From NCBI GenBank assembly GCA_000934455.1, contig KN883456.1, positions 6,261 through 43,744 of the forward strand: DNA of 37,484 bases, in the 5' to 3' direction. The stretch comes from Apostichopus parvimensis (Eukaryota; Echinodermata; Holothuroidea; Aspidochirotida; Stichopodidae). Of the stretch, positions 19,978 to 33,000 are shown in pieces. Each line of letters opens with the position of its first letter. The first letter of the stretch is position 1. The notes below the pieces were generated by a model. It was not told the DNA's origin, searched no databases, and saw nothing but the letters and a program-made list of their open reading frames with translations. The translations under genes and the position numbers were made by a program.

Positions 19978-22250
19978 TTTGAAAAGTAATGGTACAGCGG
20001 TGGCACGGAAGAAATCGAGCTTACATGGTCCTATACACGTTTCCTCTTTCAAAAGGCAATATTGTTAGCGCAGAACTATTTTGATCAACCGATTTCTAAC
20101 CTTTTTTTTACTGATCGACAGCATTTGTTCAAGTTTTCAAAAAAGGCTTTACAGAAATTACAGCCTAAAGGAGTCGAAATGCCGGATGGACTTGTCCGCG
20201 AGCGACGATCCCCACATGAATTGGGCGTAGGTTCTACCGGTAACTAGTATTAAAATTCAAACAACAAAACTCTGCTGAACCTGTGGGCTCAGTGATGTAG
20301 CCAAGGGATCATATATGTTTGACGGGATGCTTTTTTTTAAGGAAAAGTCGCCCAGGAAAGAACTTGGGCACGAAAACCAAACTACCAAACGACTGATTCG
20401 CTCTCAGCCCCAGTCCCCTTGCATCGGGACTGTGACTGTGTGATCATCGTCGGGTGTGCATCACCATTCCCCTCGAAAGGGAACAGATACTACACATGAT
20501 CTTCAAAGGCCGAGAAGTGATGTACACACGTTTGGCACGAGCCACGCAAGTCTCCAACTGAGTTTTCGTATATGTAGGCCTATATAAACCTACTCGATCG
20601 GTATCAATGTCCTAATTTTCTTTCATAACGAGATTCATTGAAGCAGAACATGCAATTATGATGTTAAGAAGGTAAACACATCATGGATCCTTTTGCGCGC
20701 TATTATGGTTTTCTCCAAGTTTGTTTTGTTTTGTGATGTTTAACAACTTAGTTTCGTCGGGTTGCTTCCTAATAAGTTAATACCTGTTATGTTGCAGCCC
20801 ATGCCTACAACTTACAAGCGGCAGGCTACGACTTTTAAAACTCATTTACGATAACAGTCTGGAAATTATGTTAGGAACATTGAGTCATTGCTACTTCTAG
20901 TTTAAAAGTGGTGAAACGACCGACAGAAGTTGTTTCTCTCAGAGCTGGGATATGAATAGACAGATTGATTTGCCTAAGTTGATGTTGACGTCAACAAGTG
21001 TTGAAATGCTTTAGACAAGTATTTTAATTATAAATAGGAAATGAGTTTTCGACTAAACTTAACGACATAACAAACGGCTGTATATCTCTAGTGAATGATG
21101 TTCATTCTGTCACGGAAGTCGGAACTATCAATAGTGGCGCACTATGGAAATAGGAACAGGAGGGAGGGGGAGGGGGATGGCGGAGGGAACTTTGAAATGT
21201 GATATGGGAGAAGGATATGGGTGTGGTATGAAAGGAACACGATCAGTAGTAGCCGAACAGAGCAATGGGGAAAGATTCCACAATGGACAAGATAGGATTT
21301 ATAACATCTAGACTGGAAACTAGTGTAGGCTCCATAGTATACTATGGAGCCTACTATAGTAGCCTAAAACCTATCACTACCAAAGGCTTGAATTCATCTA
21401 CAATGGCTGGTGACGAATGTGACGTCATGTACAAAAACCAGCAGGGCAGAATGATTTATTCGCCTATCCCCATACCTCGATTTTTTTACATGAGGACTTA
21501 AAGAATGAATAACATTAAAATTGTGTGTTATTCTGATCAACTCTAATATTCAACATAACTTGGGTTCCTTGATAGATGTCTGTGTGGTTCTATAAGTCTT
21601 TGAAATTTCATTGTTCAGTTTTTTTATTTTTGGTCAGGTACCTTTTAAGGTCGAGTATCTTTTCATCATATTGTCAAACACTAAGTACAGCTTTAACATA
21701 TGGAAAACTGAGAAAGGCTATTTCTGTGTCCCCATGACAACAGAAGAAACAAAACATGACAAAACATTGGGTGTACGATTTCTATTGGTTACCATGGTGA
21801 TATTATAAACTTGGGATGTTTAGAATGTTAAATATAATATTCAATGAATAAAAATCCTTAAGGACGATGATTTTAGCAAATTAGTTATAAGGGTACCTAA
21901 ATATTATTGCATCCAATGATACATTGAAAGTATTTGTAACCAAACTGAAAATAAGCTTCAGTTCTATAGTGTTGAAAATTGAAGATTGTATCTTCATAAT
22001 ACATGATTGGTTTCATAAAGAAAAATTATTTAGTCTTCTTGGTTTAAAATGCCAGTACTAACAAAGCAATACTTCTAGGACGGCAAATTGACAACTTTTA
22101 AATCTTTTCAAGAAAATCACAGATGTAAAAAGAAACATATGGGGTGGAAATAGAGAAGAAAAATGTCTAAAAATACTGCTAGAGATTCACTAACCTTCCA
22201 GTGGATAAATTATTTAAAGATATTGTCATTATTTATATTCCAAGGTATAT
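19978..22250. other. ICMT 5' flank / intergenic, no gene seen
   Basis: This is the presumptive ICMT promoter side. There is no clear TATA box on the minus strand near 20000-20100. Several short plus-strand frames exist, but none resembles a protein. It includes the palindrome at 21325-21354. Confidence 0.5.
21325..21354. repeat. Perfect 30-bp palindrome
   Basis: The half-site GTAGGCTCCATAGTA is followed immediately by its exact reverse complement, with no spacer. The words TATAGTAGCCTA follow at once and repeat part of the arm. Confidence 0.95.
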
Positions 22251-22620
22251 TAAATGTGCACTTACTAAAGAAAACGTTTTGAGTACAAATATAATGGAAC
22301 AGTTTACATACATCAAAGATAACACTGTTTTCTCATAATTGAAGGTGGTCCTGATGGTGGTCCTTGTGCACTTACTAAAGTGAAAGTGCTGCTAATAAAT
22401 GTAACTGGAAACTTTACATATCTGGAAGTGAGCACAATGCACTCACAAATGGCTCAACATAACAGAAATATTGGTTTTGGAACGTCAAGCTTTGCAACAA
22501 ATTTATCCACAAAATTTGAAGATGGTCCTGCAGTTGTTGGTCCTAGGAATTCACTTACAAAAATGAACATGTCAGCACAACCTAAAACATATGAGGTGTT
22601 TACTCGCAAAGTCTAAGAAA
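22250..22620 (+). repeat. Diverged direct repeat with coding-like similarity
   Basis: TGTGCACTTACTAAAG occurs at 22255-22270 and 22365-22380 and the following ~55 bp are related. Translated in register, the units read CALTKENVLSTNIMEQFTY and CALTKVKVLLINVTGNFTY; a looser third unit (GPRNSLTK) is near 22543. The first unit ends at a stop after about 27 codons, and the last frame stops at 22614-22616. No family is recognised; this may be a decayed coding fragment or just a DNA repeat. Confidence 0.4.
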
Positions 22621-23894
22621 TCAGATATGTTTTAACTTCTTTGAAGTTGAAAAATGTTAGAATAATTGTTAATAACTTATCTTTGGAACTGCCCCTCTGA
22701 TCCCCTCCCTCCTCCACCAACAGAAGAAGAAAAATGATGAAGTAAAATGTATAAGAAAGAAGAACATGAACCTTGGTGCCTGTTTGTTTTCCAGAGCACC
22801 TCAAGCATTCTCACTGATGTATAGTGATTATATAGTGACACTCACTTGAGGATCTAAGCCAATTCAATCACTAATATGCAGCTTTGGTCATTATTTTGCA
22901 ACATTCATTCTAAGGTTTATGCAAGCTTCTGACAAAGGGAACAACTTGAATATGTGTGTGACATTCAACCAGAGAGGAAACAAAATAATGATCTGCTGCA
23001 AATATCTGTGAAGGTGAATGTATATAATTTAGATGGCCAGACATTGTGGTACTAGCAGGATCTTCTTCAGAGGAAAATAGATATATAGAACATCACTTTC
23101 AATCAACGTAACAATTATTTAAGAATTTAAATATAGTAGTTAAAATCTCATAACTCATTTTCTATGAAAACAGGTTTGTAATATTGACCAGCATGTAAAT
23201 GAATTAAAACATGGATATTAAACTAATATGAAATATCAGCAAGTCTGCCTTCAAGCTTTGGTTCTGAACCTATACAATAAATGTTAAAATACACAAATAG
23301 AAGTCTGTATAGACTATAAGTCAATTGAAAGCATTATTGGAGTTTCATGTCATTTATAAAATAGAACAGCTTTTCTTTGAGCTATTTTTCTGTTTTGGTC
23401 ATAAAATTCTTTCTAACCACATGTTACCTAGACAATATGCAAATTACTCTCTTTCTTAACTGTTATTTTATTTAATAAGAAACAAGAAACATGAAAGCAA
23501 ATACTAAGAATGCAAATAAGATAAGTTTTAAGAGAATGTAAACCAAAAAAGTTTCTTCTGAGAAAAATAATGATAATGAAAATAAGCAGTAAAGCTAAAC
23601 CAAATAAGTTGTTTTTATTAATAAATTATTTAACTGACAAATCTCATAATTTTTTATGGTATTTGATCTCATTTCTCTTCACTAAGAAGCTTTACATTGA
23701 AAAAGATACCTTTTAAGAGGGCGAGGTAGCTACATGAAAATGTCTTATTCTCAGAAGTATTTGCCATAATGAAGATACCAATACCACACACAAGATATCA
23801 CTCCAATGCAGTGTGGTTTGTCTCCCCAAGGCAATGTTACACTTTGAAACTACATTAATGAACACACTAATTAAACATATGAAGAATCATCATA
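22621..23894. other. Spacer downstream of ABCB, no gene seen
   Basis: AT-rich sequence. It includes AATAAA on the minus strand at 23614-23619, the nearest candidate poly(A) signal about 400 bp past the ABCB stop codon. Confidence 0.4.
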
Positions 23895-24010
23895 AAGATC
23901 TAATTAACAGTGGATGGTGAATTTTATAATTGAACACTGCAGTCCTATACTCAAGATCTCATTAGCAGTGGACGGTGAATTTTATACTTTGATAATTGAA
24001 GAATGCTGTC
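23895..24010. repeat. Two-copy ~57-bp duplication in the ABCB 3' UTR
   Basis: AAGATCTAATTAACAGTGGA and AAGATCTCATTAGCAGTGGA start two related copies, each continuing with GGTGAATTTTATA and ATAATTGAA. The second copy abuts the stop codon. Confidence 0.8.
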
Positions 24011-24016
24011 ATATAC

Positions 24017-27000
24017 TTAAGACTCAGCGGCCCTCCTTTGTCCACCTGTGATTGTGTAATAATGACCTTCACGACTGACCAGTTCCTGGTGGCTTCCCTG
24101 TTCCACAACCTGGCCATTTCGCACTACAGCTATACTGTCTGCGTTTTGAATGGTGGACAGCCTATGAGCGATCACAATGCAGGTACGGCCTTCCATAGCT
24201 CTGTCCAGTGCCATTTGTACCACCTGTGAAACAGAAAAAGTGCAAAGAATATGAATTTTTTCTAATCAAAGGATGGAAAGGAAGGTAACACAGCTATCCA
24301 CAGTAATAATAACAATATCACTGAAAAAGATGAGAAGGAAAGAAATTTAGCCTTGAACGTGATAATTGGTTTTGATTTCAGGCATTTGAAGTTAACCCTT
24401 CAATATTGAATGTTTCTAAGCAATTGTAAGTATTAGGCACCCATTAGTTACAATCGATCCATGAGGGGGGCTCTGGGGTGCTGTCCAATTTCAGATAAAC
24501 TGTTATCTATCTCCTATCATTGACAAGGAAATTTCCCTCTATTATGCCGGCTGCCAGGNNNNNNNNNNNNNNNNNNNNNNNNNNNNNNNNNNNNNNNNNN
24601 NNNNNNNNGGGGGGGGGGGCTCTGGGGTGCTGTCCATTTCAGATAAACTGTTATCTATCTCCTATCATTGACAAGGAAATTTCCCTCTATTATGCCGGCT
24701 GCCAGGTGGATGGGGGGGGGGGGCTCTGGGGTGCTGTCCATTTCAGATAAATTGTTAACTATCTCCTATCATTGACAAGGAAATTTCCCTCTATTATGCC
24801 GGCTGCCAGGTGAAAAAAAAATTGACTTGGAAATATATACGTCTTCACTTTCAGATAAAACTATTTGTGATACATACCTTCTCTATGTTCCTATATTAAT
24901 ATGCATGCATACCTTTTCACTTTCAGTGTCAAGGGCTGAAGTTGCTTCATCCAAAAGAAGAATTTTGGGGTTTCTTGCAAGAGCTCTGGCAATGGCAACC
25001 CTCTGCTTCTGTCCACCTGACAACTGGGTACCCTTCTCACCAACAAGAGTGTCATAACCCTACCACAGAAAATAAAAGTTAATTTAATATGATAGAACAG
25101 AAACTATGGAGGCCACTGTGGCCCACTTATAACAGCCTTTCCATAGAAAAACATTAATGTTACCTTGACAGTACACAAATTATCGGGGGCCACTGTGGCT
25201 CACTAATAAGAGCCTTTCCATAGATAAACATTAATGTTACCTTGACATAGAAAAACATTAATGTTACCTTGACAGTACACAAATTATCGGGGGCCACTGT
25301 GGCTCACTAATAAGAGCCTTTCCATAGATAAACATTAATGTTACCTGGACAGTACACAAATTATTGGGGGCCACTGTGGCTCATTAATAAGAGCCTTTCC
25401 ATAGAAAAACATTAATGTTACCTTGACATAGAAAAACATTAATGTTACCTTGAGATTACACAAATTATCCAGGCCACTGTGGCTCACAGGATCCCTTCCA
25501 CAGAACATATATTAAAATTTATATGACAGGGCAGAAAATATCAAGTCTTTTCTAAATGTCCTTGGTGCCTTCCAACAGGAAATGCTGATGCAATGGCTAC
25601 ACCTGCCATATTCATAATAACTAGAGAGCTAGATGACATTTGCAATACACAAAATGATTTCGAAGTTTGTGTTTTTCTCATTTTTCTTATACTTTTTTTT
25701 CATGTAACAGTATTTTCTTGGACTACTGATAGGTACAACAGTGTTTAGAAAAGTAATAACTACAGATTATTAATAGGTTTAAATGGACAGATTGTATGTT
25801 CCTTGGGGACATTCAACACAGTTGCCATGTTGTGGCAAAGGTTTGGTGTGGAGGAGGGGGGGGTGGGGGAGGGGGATTGAAAAATGGGAAGAAGATGAGC
25901 TTACCAATGGCAGACCAGCGATAAAGTCATGAATGTTAGCCATCTTAGCTACAGCCTCCACCTCACTCTGGTTCAAGGCTTGAGGGACGCTATAGTTGAT
26001 ATTATCCTTGATGGAACAGGCAAATAAAACTGGCTCTTGGCTGACAATACTCATGTTAGCTCTCAACCAACCAATGTTTACTTCTTTGATGTTATTCCCA
26101 TCAAGGGTCTGCAAAGAAAGTTATATTTCTGTTAGTATTTAAGACTCGACATAATTAGTTATTAACGGACCTGCAAAAAAAAAAACAATGAGAACTTGAC
26201 AACATATTGAACAATTTATTCTCAACTGCGGATGAGTGTATAATGTTAATATAACAAATTTTGAGACTTGGTAAGTTTTTACTAAAGAAACTGAAATTAC
26301 CTCAAAGGTACCATGTCCAATACTGCAACTGCTACACTTGTCATGCTTTATTTCTTGCAATTTTTTTACTGCGTTCAGAAGAGGTTTGCCTCAATTGATT
26401 AATTGATTATTGCATACTAATGAACTGATAGATTCCTTGCTGTTGGTGGGACGTGTCAACCTTGTCATTAGACAACATTTCATAATTTAGACTCAGTTTA
26501 TCATTGTGTACAACAACTGCTGTATAAAATTAATAATGTGGTCATATTCTCTAGCATTTCTAGTTTGATAACAAATAAACTATTTTCACAATTGAGAGTT
26601 TGAACACTCTTTGGAGAATCAAAGAAGATTACGTCTGAGTGGACAAATATTAGAATGAAACTACAGCTGATAAACTTGTAAACATGATAAAACAATGAAG
26701 ATAGCATCATACAAGCTTTGTTACATTTATCTAACATAAATACAAGTAACCATACTGCCAATGGCTGCTCTAGTTATCAAGCATATTGCTAGATCTGCTG
26801 ATTTGTGGGGTTCAAGTCATCTAAAACTTACAATGCACCCTCCAGCAACGTCATAGAAACGTTCTAATAGGGACACCAATGTACTCTTGCCACAGCCACT
26901 CTCACCAACCAAAGCGACTGTCTGACCTGGTTTGACCTTCAGGTTTAGTCCCTGGAGTACCCTAACATCAGGTCTTGTGGGGTACTCAAACTCAATACCA

Positions 27001-30000
27001 CTGTAAGTTATGTCACCGGTGATTGATGCCTGTAGAAGTAAGTTAATCATAACAATGCTATTTAGTGAGAAATGTATTTCAGGTATATGAACTTGTGTGG
27101 ATTGGTTTTGTGATTTCAGATGTGATGGGCCAGCTAATTACACAAGGTAAACATCAACAAAGAGTTTTAATAGAGCTGTGTATAAATGTCAAGTGTACTA
27201 CAGACTTACCAGCTAAGTGTCTTGCTTGGATGCTGACTAACTAAAACAATCTAGTATACAATATAAACAAGAATGCAAATAATCCCAAGTAGTATCAGGT
27301 ACTCTGGTAGTCAAGTAGTATCAGGTAGTATCAAGTACCCTGGTAGTCAAGTAGTATCAGGTAATATCAAGTAGTATCAGGTACCCTGGTAGTCAAGTAG
27401 TATCAGGTACCCTGGTAGTCAAGTAGTATCATGTAGTATCAAGTAGTATCAGGTACCCTCTTAGTCAAGTAGTATCCGGTAGTATCAAGTAGTATCAGGT
27501 ACCTGGTTGTCAAGTAGTATCAGGTACCCTGTTAGTCAAGTAGTATCAGGTAGTACCAGGTACCCTGGTAGTCAAGTAGTATCGTGTAGTATCAAGTAGT
27601 AACAGGTACCCTGTTAGTCAACTAGTATCAGGTAGTATCAGGTACCTGGTAGTCAAGTAGTATTAGGTACCCTGGTAGTCAGCACTGATATATTTCTTAT
27701 CAGGTCTGTTAAGTGCGGTATTCAATATTGTTTAGGACATGTAAATAGCAAAGACTGAAGTATTTGCTTTCACAAATGAATAAGTGTCGTTCTTATTCGT
27801 TTCTCAGTGAATGTTTTTCAGAAGTGTTACCACGGCTATCCATTGTGTTCACTATTACATACTCTGCAGTACTTTGGTCACTATTCTCAATTCTCTCTAT
27901 GTGTTCCCTTTTGTCCAAATAATCCCTATAAGAAGAGGCATTTAGGTAGCTATCTTCAAGCAAGGCTTTTGATTTAGAAACAGGTTCTTTTTTAAGTGGA
28001 GAAAGAAAGCTTCAGGGCTAATGCAGGAGAAGAAATTGTGACTTTAAACTTACAGGTTGCTTTCCGTGAGTGGAGTAGTTGTCAATCTGTGGTTCAGTAT
28101 TAAAGAGATTAATCAGGAGACTGGCAGAATGTTTGGCTTTTGCAAAGTCAGGCAAAAAGGCAGAAGACTGACCCAAAGACACACCAGCAAAGGCAACACC
28201 AAACACCACCCTACGATATGAAATAAAAATACAAAATAAATCCATAAAAACTGATCAAGTGATATTTGAGGGCATTGATAAGTGGCATATATAATGTGCC
28301 AATTATATGGAATCTTCTCCCACCTCCCCCTATACCCCCCTCTCCTCCCTCTATTTGAAACACCATATCTGACTTGCTAATAAACTAGAGTCTACCAGGG
28401 CAACATATTTGTTTCCTGTCTTTGACTAGACCCTACAGATCTTATTCCTATTAAGACATATAGTTAACACACTAACATGACTGTTATACAAAATCAGTGG
28501 TAATATCAAAGATGGATCAGTCACAGTACCCCCCCAATAACCCACCCACCCCTTAGGTAAATTAATTAGCTGGTTAATTAAGGCAGCCTGTCATTAATTG
28601 TGGTGCATGGTTGATCTCCCCTCCCCCTTATTCTTTTATTGCTGTATAAATAAAGTCAACTTATACATACTTGAAGACATCATCTGGTGCCATTTCACCC
28701 TTGTAGACAAGGTGACCTCCAAATCTGAAAGCAGCAGCATAGATCCAGAAGATCATACCCTGGGAAAGGGCAAAGGCTATTCCATAAAACTGAGTGTTCC
28801 TTTGACCTTGGCTGAGGGGAAAAACACATACATTAATGAATAAACATTGACCTAGCTACACACAATCTTAACTCCATCAAGTGGCTGTACCTCTTGCTTG
28901 ATGAGATGAAAGTAATTAGTTACAGAAAGTAATCAATTATAAACCTCCATTGAGAACAAGCAAAATGAAAACTATTAAATTTAGACAGGATGCTAAGTTT
29001 GTAAGTTCAAAACAATATTCAGACTCAAGAAAAGGAAGGTTCTTTTACAATGACAAGTTATTTCAGAGTGTATTCCTCAGTGTTGCTATAAACCCAACCC
29101 CAAACTGTTATTTGTCTTGCCCATTATGTGGAGAATATCATAATAACACTTTATATCATGATTCTTGTATGAACAGAGGAGATGTGACAGCATTGTAAAC
29201 TTAGGGAAAGTTTCTTGAGTCTGTGAGCACTAATTGACGTGACACTGTTGTGTCTGCGTTCAGGTGGCATACTCCTATTAGAGTCTATATCAATCTGCCT
29301 GGATGTTCTCCTTCAGGAAAAGTGCCAAAATGCAGTAGGAGAACGTCTTTTTAATATGTTATCAATCACGATCTGGTTTTTTGGTGGCTTGCATGTTGAA
29401 GAGCATGAATGGAAGTATATTTGAAGCAAAAATTTGGTCAATTGACGCATATTTAAACCCCTTTAGGCCTCCCAGGAGCAGCGTACGAAAATTGTTTACT
29501 ACTGAGTGAAGAGGTTTGTTTACAAGTGACGAAAACTTCAGGCTCTGATAGCAAAAAATCTACATGGTCATGATACGGAAAATTGATGGTGCCATGAAAG
29601 GCCAAATTGTCAGCTATCCGGTGATGGTAGCGTTTAGCTAGTGAAAACTTCTATCTAGACTTAAAGACCACATTACTTTTGTGATTTAGTGTGTAAGTCA
29701 ATGGGGCTTTTAATGGGTGCGTATGCTACCTTCAGCATACACTTTGCATACAATCTGGTAGTTAACATACTAAACTAATGTAAGAAAGACCAGGTATCTA
29801 AAAACCTCATCAAATCTAAATACAATCTGGTAAGATACTAAATTAATGAAGGAAAAACGGGGTACCTCAAAACATCATCAAATCTATATCACCAACGATG
29901 AGAATATGCAAACCTAGAAAGGTTAACAAATATACAAGAAAACTTTTGTGGGACACAAATTGTTTGGTATCAAGTTTGTTAATCAGTAAATAAGCCTTGT

Positions 30001-33000
30001 ATAAGGAGCAAACCACATAGTCCCATACAATCTCTTAATTAGCCATACAATTTCTTAATAGATTGACAAAACTTATGTAGCAACTCAATGCAAGCTGCAG
30101 ATTTAAAGTGACAAGGTAAAACAAGGTCACTTGCAAGGTTAGATTTAAACTCACAGGAATGGTTGGGCCAGTTTCAAACAGTAATCCTGGTACAGTCTTG
30201 GTTCAAGTCCAAGAGAAGTGGAAGTCCTTACATTCTCAATACCTTCAGCTGCAATCTGTAAGTATGAAGAAAGAGACAAATAATTATTTAAAAAAAGCAA
30301 GAAATCAAATAACCTAATAAACCACTGCTATGTCCAGATTTGAGTAATGTAAAATGAGTATACAGCTCATCTTACAATTTGACTTTTGATCAATTTTACA
30401 TTTTGACTTTTGATCGACAGATATAAGTACCTTTTTTAGTACATCAAATTATTCCAGTTTTAATCTTCAAATCCTGAACAGGAAATTATGAAAACATTAA
30501 GATTTGTTATCAACCTACAATATCCGTTATTTTCAAGACATAACAGCTAAAACATATAGTATGTAATAACATAGAATATGTAAAAAAACATGTTTACAGC
30601 TAGTATTTTATATTTATTCCGCACATTTACAAATTTATCCTCTACTGATGAGTGAGTATTTTATGTTGATGGTACACGTTACCAAATTTATCCTGTACTG
30701 ATGAGTGAGTATTATATGTTTATGGTGCATTTACAATTTATCCTCTACTGATGAGTGAGTATTATATGTTTATGGTGCATATTTACAAACTTATCCCCTA
30801 CTGATGAGTGAGTATTTTATGTTTATAGTGCTTGTTTACAATTTATCCTCTACTGATGAGTGAGTATTTCATGTTTATGGTGCACATTTACAATTTATCC
30901 TCTACTGATGAGTGAGTATTTTATGTTTATGGTGCTTGTTTACGATTTATCCTCTACTGATGAGTGAGGACATTTTACGTTACTCAACATATGGTGCACA
31001 TTTACAATTTATCCTGTACTGATGAGAGAGTATTTTATGTTTATAGTGCTTGTTTACGATTTATCCTCTACTGATGAGTGAGTATTTTATGTTTATGGTG
31101 CACATTTACAAATTTATCCTCTACTGATGAGTGAGGACATTTTACGTTACTCAACATATGGTGCACATTTACAATTTATCCTGTACTGATGAGTGAGTAT
31201 TTTATGTTTATGGTGCTTGTTTACGATTTATCCTCTACTGATGAGTGAGTATTTTATGTTTATGGTACACGTTACCAAATTTATCCTCTACTGATGAGTG
31301 AGTATTTTATGTTTATGGTGCACATTTACATATTTATCCTCTACTGATGAGTATTTTATGTTTATGATGTAAATTTACAAATTTATCCTCTACTTATGAG
31401 TGAGTATTTCATGTTTATGGTGCTCGTTTACATTTTATCCGCTACTGATGAGTGAGTATTTTATGTTTATGGTGCACATTTACAATTTATCCTCTACGAT
31501 GAGTGAGTATTTTATGTTTATATGGTGCATGTTTACAAATTTATCCTCTACTGATGAGATGGACGGAGGAGGGTATATTTTGCTTGAGACTGTTCACCTT
31601 GCCAGCGTCTTCAAGTAACTCTGAATCTCGTTTCTTGTTTCCTTGCAGCAGTCTCATTTGAATGGCTCCAGACATGACCAACAATGGCACAGCAGCAAAG
31701 ACCAGGAAGGCAAGTTTCCATCCAAATATGAAAGCAATAACCACAGCAGCTAGCAGGGTAACCACAGACTGAATGGAAGACCCAATACGAATACCTGTGG
31801 CCTGTTATAGAGGAAAATAAAACATACAACAACAATAAAATTGTGTTCAGAAATATTTCATTGTTGTAATATGTTTACTGATAGCTAGCATAAAGGATTA
31901 CCTTTAATATTGCCTTTCCAGCTGAGGCCCTTACAGAGAAAGGTATGACCTACAATATTTACCCACAGGAGACCCTCATGGACATACTTAGATGTAATAT
32001 CACTTCAACACATTCCCATAGAAATCACAAAATAACATAAATAGTTTTTTTAATATGTTCAATTGCTACTCACCTGTTTAAACATCCTTATACAGTCAAT
32101 TAAAAATTTACCGATGGCTAGCCTCTTCATTCCTACATTCAAGGTAAACATCTACCTATAGTTAGACTCTTTTGAGCCTGTTATGTAAATTCTGATCCCT
32201 CTACGACCTGCCTACAGTCAAAGGTAAACATCTACCTATGGTGAGACTCTTTTCAGCCTGTTATGTGAATTCTGATCCCTATACGACCTTCATACAGTCA
32301 AAGGTAAACATCTACCTATGGTGAGACTCTTTTCAGCCTGTTATGTGAATTCTGATCCCTATATGACCTTCCTACCATCAAGGTAAACATCTACCTATGG
32401 TTAGACTCTTTTCAGCCTGTTATGTGAATTCTGATCCCTATATGACCTTCATACAGTCAAAGGTAAACATCTACCTATGGTGAGACTCTTTTCAGCCTGT
32501 TATGTAAATTCTGATCCCTCTACGGACTTCCTTCAGTCAAAGTAAACATCTACCTATAGTTAGACTCTTTTCAGCCTGTTATGTGAATTCTGATCCCTTT
32601 CTGACCATTCTACAGTCAAGGTAAACATCTGCCTTATGGTTTAACTATTGTCAGCCAGTTATGTAAATTCTGATCCCTCTACAGCCTTCCTTCACTGAGA
32701 ACTTGCAGCTGTTATTTCACATATTGCTCACTCCTGCTATTAATTCACTCTACAAGCAAACTCTGAAAATAGTGGTAATTTATGCACACCCCATTTAACA
32801 AATACTACATTTTTGGTTTCCAAACTGGGTAGCAAATTCTGTGTAGCAAGTTCTGTGTGCAACAATTATTAACAGACATTACCACACAGTGATATATCAT
32901 TTGAGGCTGGTGTTACAACTACTGACATTGGTCATGGTTTATTACTGCTTAAGACTATAAATCTCTGAGCAATATTTCAACAGTCTCTATAGTTGACAGG

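Noticed and set aside
19978-20052. 25-residue N-terminal extension of ICMT
   Set aside because: The frame is open but the only initiator is TTG; the ATG at 19977 has a good context and matches the family start.
21265-21501. 78-codon plus-strand frame over the palindrome
   Set aside because: No recognisable domain, and part of its sequence is simply the palindrome translated.
24017-24229. 77-codon plus-strand frame
   Set aside because: Exact antisense of the last ABCB exon, which carries the H-loop; a shadow.
30617-31560. Hammerhead-ribozyme-like core CTGATGAG in every satellite unit
   Set aside because: The units lack the required GAAA core segment and matching stems, and the motif lies on the strand opposite to ABCB transcription.
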